Below, piece after piece: positions 9,153 to 17,970 of a stretch of 64,000 nucleotides of DNA. Position 1 is the stretch's first letter; every line of letters begins with the position of its first letter. Below the pieces are notes generated by a model, which was not told the origin of the DNA, ran no database searches, and saw nothing but the letters and a program-made list of their open reading frames with translations. Both the position numbers and the translations under genes were made by a program. The stretch covers positions 8,570 to 72,569 of the forward strand of contig CAVPIM010000013.1 in the NCBI GenBank assembly GCA_963704995.1. Reading direction: 5' to 3'. The DNA is from RYN-230 sp963704995 (GTDB lineage: Bacteria; Actinomycetota; Actinomycetes; Streptosporangiales; Streptosporangiaceae).

Positions 9153-10336
9153 CCCAGTACATCATCGGCCTGGCCACGACCGGCGTCATCTTCTCGGTCA
9201 TCACCCTCGCGCTCAACGTCCGGTGGGGATGGGCAGGCGAGTTCGACATCGCGCTGTTCGCGTTCGTGGCCATCGGCGCCTACGTCTACTCGGTCCTCAC
9301 GCTCGGGCCGAACACGTTCCCGCCGCCCAGTGGTTACATACTCGGCTTGCGGGCTCCCTTCCTGGTCGGCGTGGTCGCGGCGGTCGTCGTCGCGGGGCTG
9401 GCGTCGGCGGTGGTCGGCGCGGTGGCGCTGCGGAAGCTGCGCGACGACTACTTCGGGATCACGACCCTCGCGTTCGCCCTGATCCTGGCGCTGGTCATCG
9501 GGCAGTACACGCCGCTGTTCGACGGTTACGAGGGCCTGTTCGGGATGCCGCAGCCGCTGTTCACGGCGCAGCCCTTCGGGCCGGACGGCGGCTACTACCT
9601 CGGCATCTGCATCATCGCGCTGGTGATCACGTTCCTGGTCCTGCAGCGACTGTCCAGCAGCCCCTTCGGGCGGGCGGTCCGGTCCGTCCGCGAAGACGAC
9701 ACCGCGTCGCTGGCCTTCGGCCGGAACGTGTACCTGCTGAAGCTGAAGGCCTACATCCTGGGTGGCTGCGTGGCAGGCCTGGGCGGCGCCCTCCTCGCCT
9801 CCTACATCACCGCCTTCAACCCCTACGGCTGGACACCCCAGGAGACGTTCCTGATCTACGCCGCGCTGTTCATCGGCGGCACCGGGAACGCCATCGGAGC
9901 CATCATCGGCACCTTCTTCGTCGAAGTCGCGGTGCAGGAGGTCACCCGGTACGTCCCGCAGATCGGCAACAACGCCTCCAGCGGGGACGCGATCCGCCTG
10001 GTTCTCATCGGCCTGATGATTGTCGGGATCTTGTGGTGGCGGCCACGCGGCGTGCTTCCCGAGCAGCGCGGCCTGGACCTGCTCCCGGGCGAGGTGGCTC
10101 CCCCGGGACCCGGGTGGCGGACGGCACTGCGCCCCGCGGGCTTCGCCGGGTGGCGGTCCAGCATCCGGCCAGCGGCCGGCCCGCGGTCCGCCGCCAGCGC
10201 GCAGGCACCGGCCAGCCCCGCGCCGTCCGCGGCCGGCGCCGCGCCGCGGGCCGCGGACGCCGCCGCACCGGCCACCGCCGCCGCCGCCGCCGGCCACCGC
10301 CGCCGCCACACCCCCCCGCGACCTTCCCGGCACTGA
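9149..10336 (+). CDS. HAAT-family ABC transporter permease, LivM-like, probably fused to the following ATPase
   Basis: A 395-residue permease starting at the ATG of the ATGA overlap. The core helices occupy residues 1 to about 300 (VRWGWAGEFDIALFAFVAIG, RKLRDDYFGITTLAFALIL, FGRAVRSVREDDTASLAFG, ETFLIYAALFIGGTGNAIGA). The last 90 residues are an Ala/Pro/Arg-rich tail that ends at TGA 10334-10336, just after a C7 run at 10311-10317. Skipping one C continues into the ATPase frame. Permease-ATPase fusions are common in actinomycete Liv systems, so this tail is probably a linker and the stop an artefact or mutation. Confidence 0.85.
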   Translation: MTQYIIGLATTGVIFSVITLALNVRWGWAGEFDIALFAFVAIGAYVYSVLTLGPNTFPPPSGYILGLRAPFLVGVVAAVVVAGLASAVVGAVALRKLRDDYFGITTLAFALILALVIGQYTPLFDGYEGLFGMPQPLFTAQPFGPDGGYYLGICIIALVITFLVLQRLSSSPFGRAVRSVREDDTASLAFGRNVYLLKLKAYILGGCVAGLGGALLASYITAFNPYGWTPQETFLIYAALFIGGTGNAIGAIIGTFFVEVAVQEVTRYVPQIGNNASSGDAIRLVLIGLMIVGILWWRPRGVLPEQRGLDLLPGEVAPPGPGWRTALRPAGFAGWRSSIRPAAGPRSAASAQAPASPAPSAAGAAPRAADAAAPATAAAAAGHRRRHTPPRPSRH

Positions 10337-11201
10337 ACCCGGCTCCGCGCCGGAACCTGCCCGGGCGCCCTCCGGGCCGACCCGGCTGTACGCCCGGGCG
10401 GCCGGGCTGGCTGGACCGCAGGCAGCACCGGCCACGCTTGAGGTCATCCACCTGACCAAGGCGTTCGGCGGGGTCAAGGCCGTCGATGACGCGTCCCTGT
10501 CCGTACGCGCGGGGTCCCTCACCGGCCTGATCGGCCCGAACGGCGCGGGCAAGAGCACCATGATCAATCTGATATCGGGATTCGAGAGAGCGGACTCCGG
10601 CCGGATCCTGTTCGACGGCCAGAGCATCGAGGGCAAGTCTCCGCACGCCATCAGCCAGCTCGGCCTGATGCGCAGCTTCCAGTCCCCCCGCGAGTGGCCA
10701 GGCCTGACCGTCATGGAGAACATGCTGCTGGCCACGCCGATCGAGGGACGGGAGACGATCTGGCGCGGATTGCTCACCCCCGGGCGGCTGCGGGCCGCCG
10801 AGTCCCGGGACCGGGTGCTGTCCCGCGAACTGCTCGACGAAGTCGGCCTGCTCAAGCTCAAGAACGAACCGGCCGGCAACCTGAGCGGAGGGCAGAAGCG
10901 CCTCCTCGAGTTCGCCCGCCTGGCCGCCGCCCGGCCCCGCCTGGTCCTGCTGGACGAACCCCAGGCCGGGGTCAACCCGGTGCTGCGGGAGCGGATGGCC
11001 GAGCTGATCAGGGCCATGGCGGCCAGCGGGGTCACCGTGCTGATGGTGGAGCACAATCTGCCCTTCCTGGAGAGCCTGTGTGACCACGTCATCGTGATGG
11101 CCCTCGGCGGCTGTATCGCCACCGGGTCCATGTCAGAACTCCGCTCCAACGCGAGCGTGGTAGATGCCTACTTGGGTCAGGTGGATGTCGCCGATGTCTG
11201 A
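10320..11201 (+). CDS. HAAT-family ABC transporter ATPase, LivG-like (C-terminal half of a likely LivM-LivG fusion)
   Basis: The ATPase domain begins near 10438 (LEVIHLTKAFGGVKAVDDAS). It has Walker A GPNGAGKST, a Q-loop in SFQSPREWPG, signature LSGGQKRLLEFARL, Walker B LVLLDEPQAGVNP and the switch His in VEHNLPFL. No ATG, GTG or TTG exists in frame between the LivM stop and the domain. The only upstream start is an ATG at 10020 deep inside livM. The start given is the first codon after the C7 run, where the LivM frame would continue if one C were removed. The gene ends in an ATGTCTGA overlap with the next ATPase. Confidence 0.8.
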   Translation, partial: DLPGTEPGSAPEPARAPSGPTRLYARAAGLAGPQAAPATLEVIHLTKAFGGVKAVDDASLSVRAGSLTGLIGPNGAGKSTMINLISGFERADSGRILFDGQSIEGKSPHAISQLGLMRSFQSPREWPGLTVMENMLLATPIEGRETIWRGLLTPGRLRAAESRDRVLSRELLDEVGLLKLKNEPAGNLSGGQKRLLEFARLAAARPRLVLLDEPQAGVNPVLRERMAELIRAMAASGVTVLMVEHNLPFLESLCDHVIVMALGGCIATGSMSELRSNASVVDAYLGQVDVADV

Positions 11202-11913
11202 CGAGCCTTATCTGGTCATTAATGACCTCACCGCCGGTTATGGCGGCCCGCCCATCATCGAGGGAATCAGCCTGGAGGCCCGCCCCGGCGCCATCACGGC
11301 GATCGTGGGACCCAACGGGGCCGGCAAATCCACCCTGATGAAGGCCATCGCCGGGGTGGTCCGGCCCTCCGGTGGCGAGATCACGGTCTGCGGGCAGGTC
11401 ACGACCGGACTGACCGCCGACAAGCTGGTCCGCCGCGGGATGGCCTATGTCCCGCAGGTGGCCAACGTCTTCCCGTCCCTGACGGTCGTCGAGAACCTGG
11501 AGATGGGGGCCTACAACCGGAAGTCCGGCGTCCGGCAGCGGATCGAGGAGCTCTACGAGCTTTTCCCCGATCTGCGCCCGGCCGCCCGCCGCCCGGCCCG
11601 GACCCTGAGCGGGGGCCAGCGGAACATGCTCGCCATGGCCCGGGGGCTGATGTCTGATCCCAAGGTCCTGCTGGTGGACGAGCCCACCGCCGGAATGGCA
11701 CCGAAATTTGAGGCTGCCGTATGGCAGCACATCGTGCAGATTCGGCAGACCGGCGTGGCCGTGGTGGTCGTGGAGCAGAATACCCGCCGCACGCTGACCC
11801 ACGCCGATTGGGCTTACGTACTCGTTCTCGGCAGGAACCGGCTTTCCGGCTCCCCCGCTCAGCTGCTCAACAACGAGGAGGTGGTGGCGCTTTACATCGG
11901 GGGGGGAGCCTGA
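11194..11913 (+). CDS. HAAT-family ABC transporter ATPase, LivF-like
   Basis: A 239-residue ATPase with Walker A (VGPNGAGKST), an AYVPQVANVFPSLTVVENL block typical of LivF, signature TLSGGQRNMLAMARGL, Walker B (VLLVDEPTAGMAP) and the switch His region altered to VVVVEQNTRR, as is usual in LivF. The ATG at 11194 overlaps the preceding stop by 8 nt and has AGGTGGA upstream. It powers the importer together with the LivG domain. Confidence 0.92.
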   Translation: MSDEPYLVINDLTAGYGGPPIIEGISLEARPGAITAIVGPNGAGKSTLMKAIAGVVRPSGGEITVCGQVTTGLTADKLVRRGMAYVPQVANVFPSLTVVENLEMGAYNRKSGVRQRIEELYELFPDLRPAARRPARTLSGGQRNMLAMARGLMSDPKVLLVDEPTAGMAPKFEAAVWQHIVQIRQTGVAVVVVEQNTRRTLTHADWAYVLVLGRNRLSGSPAQLLNNEEVVALYIGGGA

Positions 11914-11970
11914 ATCTGTGCTGCTGCTCCACAAAGACGGGACTGACAGCGAATAGGAGACCGCATAATT

Positions 11971-13266
11971 ATGACACCACGTCCCACGAGACCAATGGCG
12001 CCGCGCATGCTCGCCGGCGCCACCCTCACCGCGACGCTGGCCCTGCTGGCCGCGTGCTCATCAGGGTCATCGGGTTCGGCGGGCTCGGCCGGCTCGCCCA
12101 GCCTGACTGGCACGGTTACCTTCGGCGTCCTGCACCCGTTCACCGGGGCGTACGCTTCGGTCGGCGAGGCATCGCTGCAAGGCGTCACGGTGGCTGCTTC
12201 GGAGATCAACGCGAACGGCGGGATCCTCGGGCACAAGCTGACCATCGTTCACGCGGACACGCTGGGCGACCCGGTGGACGCCGTGCCCGCCGCCGAGCAC
12301 ATGATCGCGTCGAGTCATCCGTCGGCGGTCATCGGCCCCGGCGGGCTGGAGATCGGGTCGATCCAGCGAATCCTGGACGCCAATAAGATCCCCTTCGAGT
12401 TCGAGGGCGGCGACACCGCCTTCGACAACACCACCGATCCGATGCTCTGGCGGGACAGCCCTTCCGACCTCCAGGAGGGGGTCGCGATGGCGCTCTACGC
12501 GCTGCACCACGGTTACAAGCGCGCGGCCTTCATGATGTCCAGCATCACCACGGCGCAAGACTTCATTCCCTACATCGAAGGCGCCTACAAGGCGGGCGGC
12601 GGGCAGATCGTGGCCAATGAGACCATGACGCCTGGACTCACCTCCTACCGCTCCGAGGTGCTCAAGGTGGTCCAGGCCAAGGCGCAGGTGATCTTCAGCC
12701 AGATCGAGCCGCCGACGGCCGCCGTCATGACGCAGGACTTCAAGGAGATCGACAACCTCGCGATCCCCATCGTGGCCAGCGACACCAGTGCCGCGGCCGA
12801 GTGGATCAAGGCAGTCACGCCGGCGGTGGCCAATAAGGCCATCGTCTCGTGCGAGGGAGCCACGGCCACCTCTCCGGCGACCCCCGTGTTCATGAAGTAC
12901 TTCAAGCAGGATTTCAAGGGCCAGCAGCCGCTGGCGAGCGCCACCTATTCCTACGATGCGACCATCGCCCTGGCGCTGGCCATGGCCAAGGCCAAATCGA
13001 CGACCGGCACGGTATTCGCCAAGGACATCCCCCTGGTGACCACCGCACCCGGGACCGTGGTGTACGACTACAAGACGGGACTCGCGGATATCAAGGCGGG
13101 CAAGAAGATTAACTTCGACGGCGCCAGCGGGAACATGGACTACAACCAGTTCCACAACGTCTTCGGCCCGTATCAGCTGGTCAAGTCGAATCTGTCCGGA
13201 ACCGAGCAAGTCGTCGCGACCGTTTCCGCGGCGGCCCTCGAGAAGGGCACGCCCAAGGGATTGTGA
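11971..13266 (+). CDS. ABC transporter substrate-binding lipoprotein (Leu/Ile/Val-type)
   Basis: A 431-residue secreted binding protein. The signal peptide ends in a lipobox (LALLAACSSG), giving lipid attachment at the Cys near residue 29, followed by a Ser/Gly linker. The type I periplasmic-binding fold shows TFGVLHPFTGAYASVGEAS, AASEINANGGILGHKL and VIGPGGLEIGS. AGGAGA lies 10 nt before the ATG. It is the last gene of the importer operon and is followed by a strong hairpin at 13319-13359. The ligand is unknown but probably the substrate of the surrounding catabolic genes. Confidence 0.92.
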   Translation: MTPRPTRPMAPRMLAGATLTATLALLAACSSGSSGSAGSAGSPSLTGTVTFGVLHPFTGAYASVGEASLQGVTVAASEINANGGILGHKLTIVHADTLGDPVDAVPAAEHMIASSHPSAVIGPGGLEIGSIQRILDANKIPFEFEGGDTAFDNTTDPMLWRDSPSDLQEGVAMALYALHHGYKRAAFMMSSITTAQDFIPYIEGAYKAGGGQIVANETMTPGLTSYRSEVLKVVQAKAQVIFSQIEPPTAAVMTQDFKEIDNLAIPIVASDTSAAAEWIKAVTPAVANKAIVSCEGATATSPATPVFMKYFKQDFKGQQPLASATYSYDATIALALAMAKAKSTTGTVFAKDIPLVTTAPGTVVYDYKTGLADIKAGKKINFDGASGNMDYNQFHNVFGPYQLVKSNLSGTEQVVATVSAAALEKGTPKGL

Positions 13267-13318
13267 GCCCGGCCCTGCCAGCCGGGAAGCGCTCACGTGA
13301 CCCAGGCTGGCGGCTCTG

Positions 13319-13359
13319 CCAGGGTGATCGTCGCGGTCGCATCGTGACGATCACCCTGG
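13319..13359 (+). terminator. Terminator hairpin after the Liv importer operon
   Basis: The arms CCAGGGTGATCGTC (13319-13332) and GACGATCACCCTGG (13346-13359) are perfectly complementary over 14 bp with a 13-nt loop. It lies 52 bp after the binding-protein stop, in a convergent gap. No U-tract follows, as is common in actinomycetes. Confidence 0.8.
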
Positions 13360-13442
13360 ACAGAGGGTGAAGACAGCGCCCATGGACCCGGCCGAGCGGC
13401 CGGGACGCACTGATCAAGGCACCATCCGACACCCCTACGATA

Positions 13443-13493
13443 GCCGCTGCCCCGCCTGCCAGCGCAGATGCGCTTGGCGGGCGGGGCAGCGGC
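13443..13493 (-). terminator. Terminator hairpin after the minus-strand catabolic operon
   Basis: A near-perfect 24-bp stem (13443-13466 with 13469-13493) with a 2-nt loop, one mismatch and one bulged base. It begins 13 bp past the FAH gene end on the minus strand and faces the importer terminator. Confidence 0.8.
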
Positions 13494-13505
13494 AATCGGC
13501 AGCGG

Positions 13506-14150
13506 CTACCGCACCGGGTTGCTGAGCGGCTCCATGCCGCTGATGCGGCACTCCACGACGTCGCCGGGTGACAGCACCACCGCGCCCGGCGTGCCGGTGC
13601 TGACGATGGCCCCCCGTTCCAGCGGCATGACCTGGCTGATGAACGACAGCAGCTCGGCGGGCCCGAACCGCATGTCAGCCAGCGTGGCCGAGCGGAGGCA
13701 TGCGCCGTTCAGGTGGGTGCAGACGCGCACCCCGGCCAGGCCCCCGGCCGCGGCGCCCAGCTCGCCGAGCGGGACCAGCTCCGGGCCGAAGGAGAAGAAC
13801 CCGGGGAAGTTCTTGGACACGGTGAGCATCCGGGAGTCCATCTGCAGGATGTCCTCGGCGGTCTGGTCGAGGACGCAGCAGCCGCCTGCCACGTAATCGA
13901 GGGCGTCCGCGGCGTCCACCTGGTACATCCGCCGCCCGATGACCAGGCCAAGTTCGGCCTCGGCTGTCACCCGGCTGCTCATCGACGGCAGCGGGATGAC
14001 ATCACCCGGGCCGATGACCGTGTGCGCACCCTTGAAGAACAGCGTCGGGTACTCGGTCGGCCTGGCTTGCAGGTCGGCGGCGTGCAGCAGGAAATTGAGC
14101 CCGACTCCGACAATCGTCCCGGCCTCGTCCGGCCGGACCGCGGTCCTCAT
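13506..14150 (-). CDS. Fumarylacetoacetate hydrolase (FAH) family protein 1
   Basis: A 214-residue single-domain FAH protein. These are metal-dependent enzymes that hydrolyse or decarboxylate 2-oxo acids such as fumarylpyruvate, acylpyruvates and oxaloacetate. The early VGVGLNFLLHAADLQ and LFFKGAHTVIGPGDVIPLP, then the acidic metal ligands in TAEAELGLVIGRRM, fit the family. The C-terminal TGTPGAVVLSPGDVVECRI is also diagnostic. Its ATG overlaps the stop of the flavoprotein gene (ATGA). It is the last gene of the operon that starts with the CMD gene at 19208. A C-C bond hydrolase or decarboxylase step late in the pathway is likely. Confidence 0.87.
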   Translation of the reverse strand: MRTAVRPDEAGTIVGVGLNFLLHAADLQARPTEYPTLFFKGAHTVIGPGDVIPLPSMSSRVTAEAELGLVIGRRMYQVDAADALDYVAGGCCVLDQTAEDILQMDSRMLTVSKNFPGFFSFGPELVPLGELGAAAGGLAGVRVCTHLNGACLRSATLADMRFGPAELLSFISQVMPLERGAIVSTGTPGAVVLSPGDVVECRISGMEPLSNPVR

Positions 14151-15631
14151 CCTTGCGCCCCGAACCGTCCGGCCCCGGTGCCGGCCAGCCGGCCGAAGAC
14201 CGCGCCCGACGTGAGCCCCGAGCCGCCGGGGTAGTTGAAGTAGAACAGGCCGCCGACGAGCTCGCCGCAGGCGAACAGGCCGGGGATCGGGTGCCCCTCG
14301 TCGGCCCGCACGGCCCCGGTCCGGGGATCGATGTCCAGGCCGCCGAACGTGAACGTGATGCCGCAGGTGATCATGTACGCCTCGAACGGCGGGGTGTCGA
14401 TGCGGTTGGCCCAGTTCGACTTGGGCGGGCTGATGCCCTCGGTGGACCGGCCGTCCTTGACGTTGGGGTTGAACGGGATCGACACCCGCACGGCCTCGTT
14501 GTAGCTCTTGACCGTGCCGAGGAACGCGTCCGGGTCGACCCCGTCGAGCTTGCGGGCGAGTTCCTCGATCGTGTCCGCGGTGACCCGGGTGATCTGCTTG
14601 ATGTGGTACTCGTCACGGAGCAGGCCGGTCACCTTGGAGTCGAATATCTGCCAGGCGAACTGGTGAGGCTGGGCCAGCACCTCACGGCCGTAGCGGGCGT
14701 AGGTGAGGTTGCGGAAGTCGGCGCCCTCGTCCACGAAGCGCTGGCCGTCCGCGTTGACGATGATCCCGAACGGGTAGCTGTGCTTCTGGAATCCGTCACC
14801 GACCCGCCGGTCCCCGAAGTCCGGCGCGTTCCGGTCCCAGCCCACGGCGTGGCAGCCTGACCAGTTGCCGCGGGCCCGTGCCCCGATATCCAGCGCCATC
14901 CGGATGCCGTCCCCGGTGTTGAACCGCGTGCCGCGCACCTTGGCCAGATCCCAGCCCGGGCCGAGGTAGCGGGTCCGCCACTCCGTATTCGCCTGGAATC
15001 CCCCGCTCGCCAGGACGACGGCGTCCGCCGGGATCACCTCCGTGCGCCCGTCCCGGGCGCGCGTTTCGACGCCGGTCAGCTTTCCGCCCTGCTGCACGAG
15101 CGCGACGGCCCGGGCCTGGTAGACCAGGCTGATCCCGGCGCGCTCGGCACTGGCCGACAGGGTGTCAACCAGGCCGAGGCCGCCGCCGACCGCCTCCACC
15201 GTGAGCCCGCCCCAGAAGCGGAACCGCCCGTCAACCTTGAACGCCTGGCTGTGGTACATGGGGCCGAACCGGACCCCCTTGGCCCGCAGCCACTCCGCGG
15301 TCGGCAGGCTGCCGCTGACCAGGGTCTCGGTCAGGTCAGGGTCGCACCGCGACTCGGTGACCCGGGCCATGTCGTCGTAGAACGACTCCACCGGGTAGGA
15401 GCCGAAATCGTTGGTCTCCCACTCCGCCTCGGTGAGGTCGGGCATCAGCCGGCGCAGGTCACTGGCCCCGTCGTAGGTGATGCGGAAGGCCCCCGCGGTA
15501 AACGCGCTGTTCCCGCCGCGCTCCTCGAGCGGGGCGCGCTCCAGCACGGTGACCCGCGCCCCCTGTTCCGCGGCGGCGAGCGCGGCGCACAGGCCCGCAT
15601 TCCCGGCCCCGATGACCACTACATTTGACAT
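14147..15631 (-). CDS. FAD-dependent dehydrogenase, tricarballylate dehydrogenase (TcuA)-like
   Basis: A 494-residue flavoprotein of the fumarate reductase/succinate dehydrogenase flavoprotein group. The dinucleotide-binding motif is VVVIGAGNAGLCAALAAAEQ. The stretch ERGGNSAFTAGAFRI and the later QAFKVDGRFRFWGGLTVEA resemble TcuA, which oxidises tricarballylate to cis-aconitate. The C-terminal block GLFACGELVGGLFYFNYPGG closes the FAD site. The N-terminus overlaps the aldolase gene by 13 nt. If the homology reflects function, it makes a C=C bond in a polycarboxylate that the neighbouring MmgE/PrpD enzymes could process. A 3-ketosteroid dehydrogenase-like role is possible but less well matched. 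Confidence 0.82.
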   Translation of the reverse strand: MSNVVVIGAGNAGLCAALAAAEQGARVTVLERAPLEERGGNSAFTAGAFRITYDGASDLRRLMPDLTEAEWETNDFGSYPVESFYDDMARVTESRCDPDLTETLVSGSLPTAEWLRAKGVRFGPMYHSQAFKVDGRFRFWGGLTVEAVGGGLGLVDTLSASAERAGISLVYQARAVALVQQGGKLTGVETRARDGRTEVIPADAVVLASGGFQANTEWRTRYLGPGWDLAKVRGTRFNTGDGIRMALDIGARARGNWSGCHAVGWDRNAPDFGDRRVGDGFQKHSYPFGIIVNADGQRFVDEGADFRNLTYARYGREVLAQPHQFAWQIFDSKVTGLLRDEYHIKQITRVTADTIEELARKLDGVDPDAFLGTVKSYNEAVRVSIPFNPNVKDGRSTEGISPPKSNWANRIDTPPFEAYMITCGITFTFGGLDIDPRTGAVRADEGHPIPGLFACGELVGGLFYFNYPGGSGLTSGAVFGRLAGTGAGRFGAQG

Positions 15632-16611
15632 AACGATCCAATTCCGGCAGGTGAGTTCACGGGAAGCGGGTCGGCCGAGGGCCGCAGCGCCAGCGCGTCG
15701 AGCACCTCGGTGAGTTCGTCACGGACCTGGGCGGAGGGGGCCGCGCCCACCCGCGCGAAACCTTCCGCGATCACGCCGCGGCGGCGGAGCAGTTCCTTGC
15801 GGATGCCCAGCCCGACCCCGGGCTGGGCCTCGAAGGAGATGAGCGGCAGGTAGTGCGCGAACGTGGCGTACGCCGCCGCCTGGTCACCGGCCTCCAGGCT
15901 GATCCGCATCTGCCGGAGGACCTCGGGGTAGGAGAACCCCGTCATCGTCCCCACCGCGCCGCGGCGCAGCTCGAAGTAGCTGGCCACCCCGCCGAGGCCG
16001 CCAAACACCGACGAGGCCGGCGCCCGGCCCAGCAAGGCCGAGATCTTGGCCGGGGTCGGTGGGTCTTCCAGCTTCACGGTGGTGACCCGGGCGGCCCGCA
16101 GGCACTCCACCATGACGCTCACCGGGAGCAGGACGCCGGTCGCCGCCGGCTCGTCCTGCAGGATCAGCGGCAGGCCGCCCTGATCAGCCACCTGCGCGAA
16201 GAAACCTGGCAGCGAGTCCACCGCCCGGAGCAGCGGGGGCGCGGCGACCATGACCGCGCCCGCCCCGCAGGCCTCGGCCTGGCGCACCAGCGCGACGGTG
16301 GTGTGCAGGGCGCTGCTCGAGGCGCCGACCGCGACCGGGGTCCCGGCCGCGGCGCTCACCACCGCCCGGATGACCGCGGCCCGTTCGCCGGTGTCCAGGG
16401 CGGACGCCTCACCCATGACGCCCAGCACGGTCAGCCCGTCGGCGCCCCAGGTGAGCACGGCCTCGGTCAGCGAGCGCTGGCTGGCCAGGTCGAGTGAGCC
16501 GTCGGCCGCGAACGTCGTCGGCATGACGTACCAGGTCCCGGAGAACGAGCCATCCGCCCGGCTGGCCGCGTCCCGCGGGCGCCCGGACGGATCGGGCACC
16601 GCCTCAGGCAT
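15619..16611 (-). CDS. DHDPS/NAL-family (class I) aldolase-like protein
   Basis: A 330-residue TIM barrel of the dihydrodipicolinate synthase/N-acetylneuraminate lyase family. The Schiff-base Lys180 is present in VTTVKLEDPPTPAK, and the substrate loop is GVMGEASALDTGER (usually GTTGE). The tyrosine of the usual YNxP motif is replaced by Gln in LILQDEPAATG, and the PYY loop reads APPLL. It overlaps its neighbours on both sides (13 nt and 1 nt). It may perform a retro-aldol, dehydration or decarboxylation on a 2-oxo acid, but the missing Tyr argues against a standard DHDPS mechanism. Confidence 0.85.
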   Translation of the reverse strand: MPEAVPDPSGRPRDAASRADGSFSGTWYVMPTTFAADGSLDLASQRSLTEAVLTWGADGLTVLGVMGEASALDTGERAAVIRAVVSAAAGTPVAVGASSSALHTTVALVRQAEACGAGAVMVAAPPLLRAVDSLPGFFAQVADQGGLPLILQDEPAATGVLLPVSVMVECLRAARVTTVKLEDPPTPAKISALLGRAPASSVFGGLGGVASYFELRRGAVGTMTGFSYPEVLRQMRISLEAGDQAAAYATFAHYLPLISFEAQPGVGLGIRKELLRRRGVIAEGFARVGAAPSAQVRDELTEVLDALALRPSADPLPVNSPAGIGSLCQM

Positions 16612-17969
16612 CAGGCGGTTACCCCGGCCAGCGCACCGACGAGCGCACCGTCGATGCCGGGCAGCTCGTCGATCCGCTCCAGTCGGCTCAGCGCCGTGGC
16701 GGCCTGGTCGTCGGGCAGCACGCCCGCGGCCGCCGCCAGGAACTTCGACTTGACATCAGCCAGGCTCAGCGGATCCTGCTCGTCGCCGTGGGGCACCGCC
16801 CGCCGGTCGGTGAGGCGCTGCCCGTCCGTCAGTTCAAGCTCGACGACCGCGCCCGTGCCCTCGACGCTGCCGTCCAGGACCACGGTGACGTTGTCCCGTG
16901 CGTAGCGGTCGAGTTCCGTGTCCTTCAGGCGCTCGGGCGTGAACTGGTCCAGGCCGCACACCCCGTCCGCGAGGATGACGGCGCTGACGAACGGCGCGGA
17001 CAGCAGCGCCTGGAAGCGGTTGTCCCAGGGAAGCTGGCCGTGCATGTTGTAGACGGTCGGGCTCAGGCCGACCCGTGCGTGAGCGACCGAGGCCGCGGAC
17101 ACCCCCGCGGTCTCGACGAGGTGCAGCAGCGCGGTGGCCACGGATTGCAGGGAGCTGGCCAGCGGCCACGGCCGGAGGCTGAGCCGTTCCAGTTCCCAGC
17201 GGTCGCCGAGGCCCTCGAGCGCCACGCCGGGGTTCCCGCCGTCGGAGTAGGTCCCGTAGAGACCCCCGTCCTCGGCGGTGAGGACATCCGCGCCGGCCTC
17301 GAACCCGGTCTCGGCCAGGCTGGCCGCGAGGTAGCCGGACAGGGCCCCGCGGGACTGGTGAAACTTGATGGTGGGTGTTCCCCAGTGCGCGAACGTTCCC
17401 GCCGACTGACTGCCGGCCAGGCTGAACGCGTTCCGCATGTGCCTGGCGTCCAGGCCGAGCAGGGTGCCGGATGCTGCCGCGCCGCCGAAGGGGCCCCAGA
17501 CTCCGGGGGAATGCCATCCGTTCGCGCGGAAAGCCGGGTAGTTCGAGCCCAGCGCCACCCGGGTAGTGATCTCCAGGCCCAGCGCGAACGCGAGCAGGAA
17601 GTCCGCGCCGGTGACCTCCCGCTCGATGCCGGTGGCCAGGGCAGGCGGGAAGACCTGCGGAGTGACATGGCAGAGGGCGGGCCGGTAGACATCGCAGACC
17701 GTCGTCGCCGTGACCAGGTAGCCGTTCACCAGCACCGCCCCGGCGTTGGCCAGCGGCCGGCGCCCGACCACCGGGGAACGGCCCGGGCCGGCCACCGCCG
17801 AGGCGAGCCGCTCGATCAGCGGCACTTCCTCGCTCCGGCTGCCCATCAGCGCGCTCGCGACGGTGTCGATCAGCACGATCCGGGCGCGTTCCCGGGCGCT
17901 GTCCGCCAGGTCCTCCATCCGGGTCGCCACGACGAAGTCGGCGAGCCGCTCGGTCAGGTTCTCCTTCAC
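16611..17969 (-). CDS. MmgE/PrpD family protein 2
   Basis: A 452-residue paralogue of the protein at 2059-3483. Shared blocks are CDVYRPALCHVTPQVFPPAL, RANGWHSPGVWGPFGG, SQSAGTFAHWG, KFHQSRGALSGYLA and a DGGLYGTYS loop. The fold covers 2-methylcitrate dehydratase, cis-aconitate decarboxylase and related lyases. It overlaps the aldolase start by 1 nt, and the cyclase gene ends 1 nt before its ATG. Having two close paralogues in one regulon suggests two successive or stereospecific steps on related acids. Confidence 0.88.
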   Translation of the reverse strand: MKENLTERLADFVVATRMEDLADSARERARIVLIDTVASALMGSRSEEVPLIERLASAVAGPGRSPVVGRRPLANAGAVLVNGYLVTATTVCDVYRPALCHVTPQVFPPALATGIEREVTGADFLLAFALGLEITTRVALGSNYPAFRANGWHSPGVWGPFGGAAASGTLLGLDARHMRNAFSLAGSQSAGTFAHWGTPTIKFHQSRGALSGYLAASLAETGFEAGADVLTAEDGGLYGTYSDGGNPGVALEGLGDRWELERLSLRPWPLASSLQSVATALLHLVETAGVSAASVAHARVGLSPTVYNMHGQLPWDNRFQALLSAPFVSAVILADGVCGLDQFTPERLKDTELDRYARDNVTVVLDGSVEGTGAVVELELTDGQRLTDRRAVPHGDEQDPLSLADVKSKFLAAAAGVLPDDQAATALSRLERIDELPGIDGALVGALAGVTA

Positions 17970-17970
17970 G

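Noticed and set aside
9044..11149. 701-codon minus-strand frame opposite the Liv genes
   Set aside because: It covers clear LivM and LivG motifs on the other strand and has no family features.
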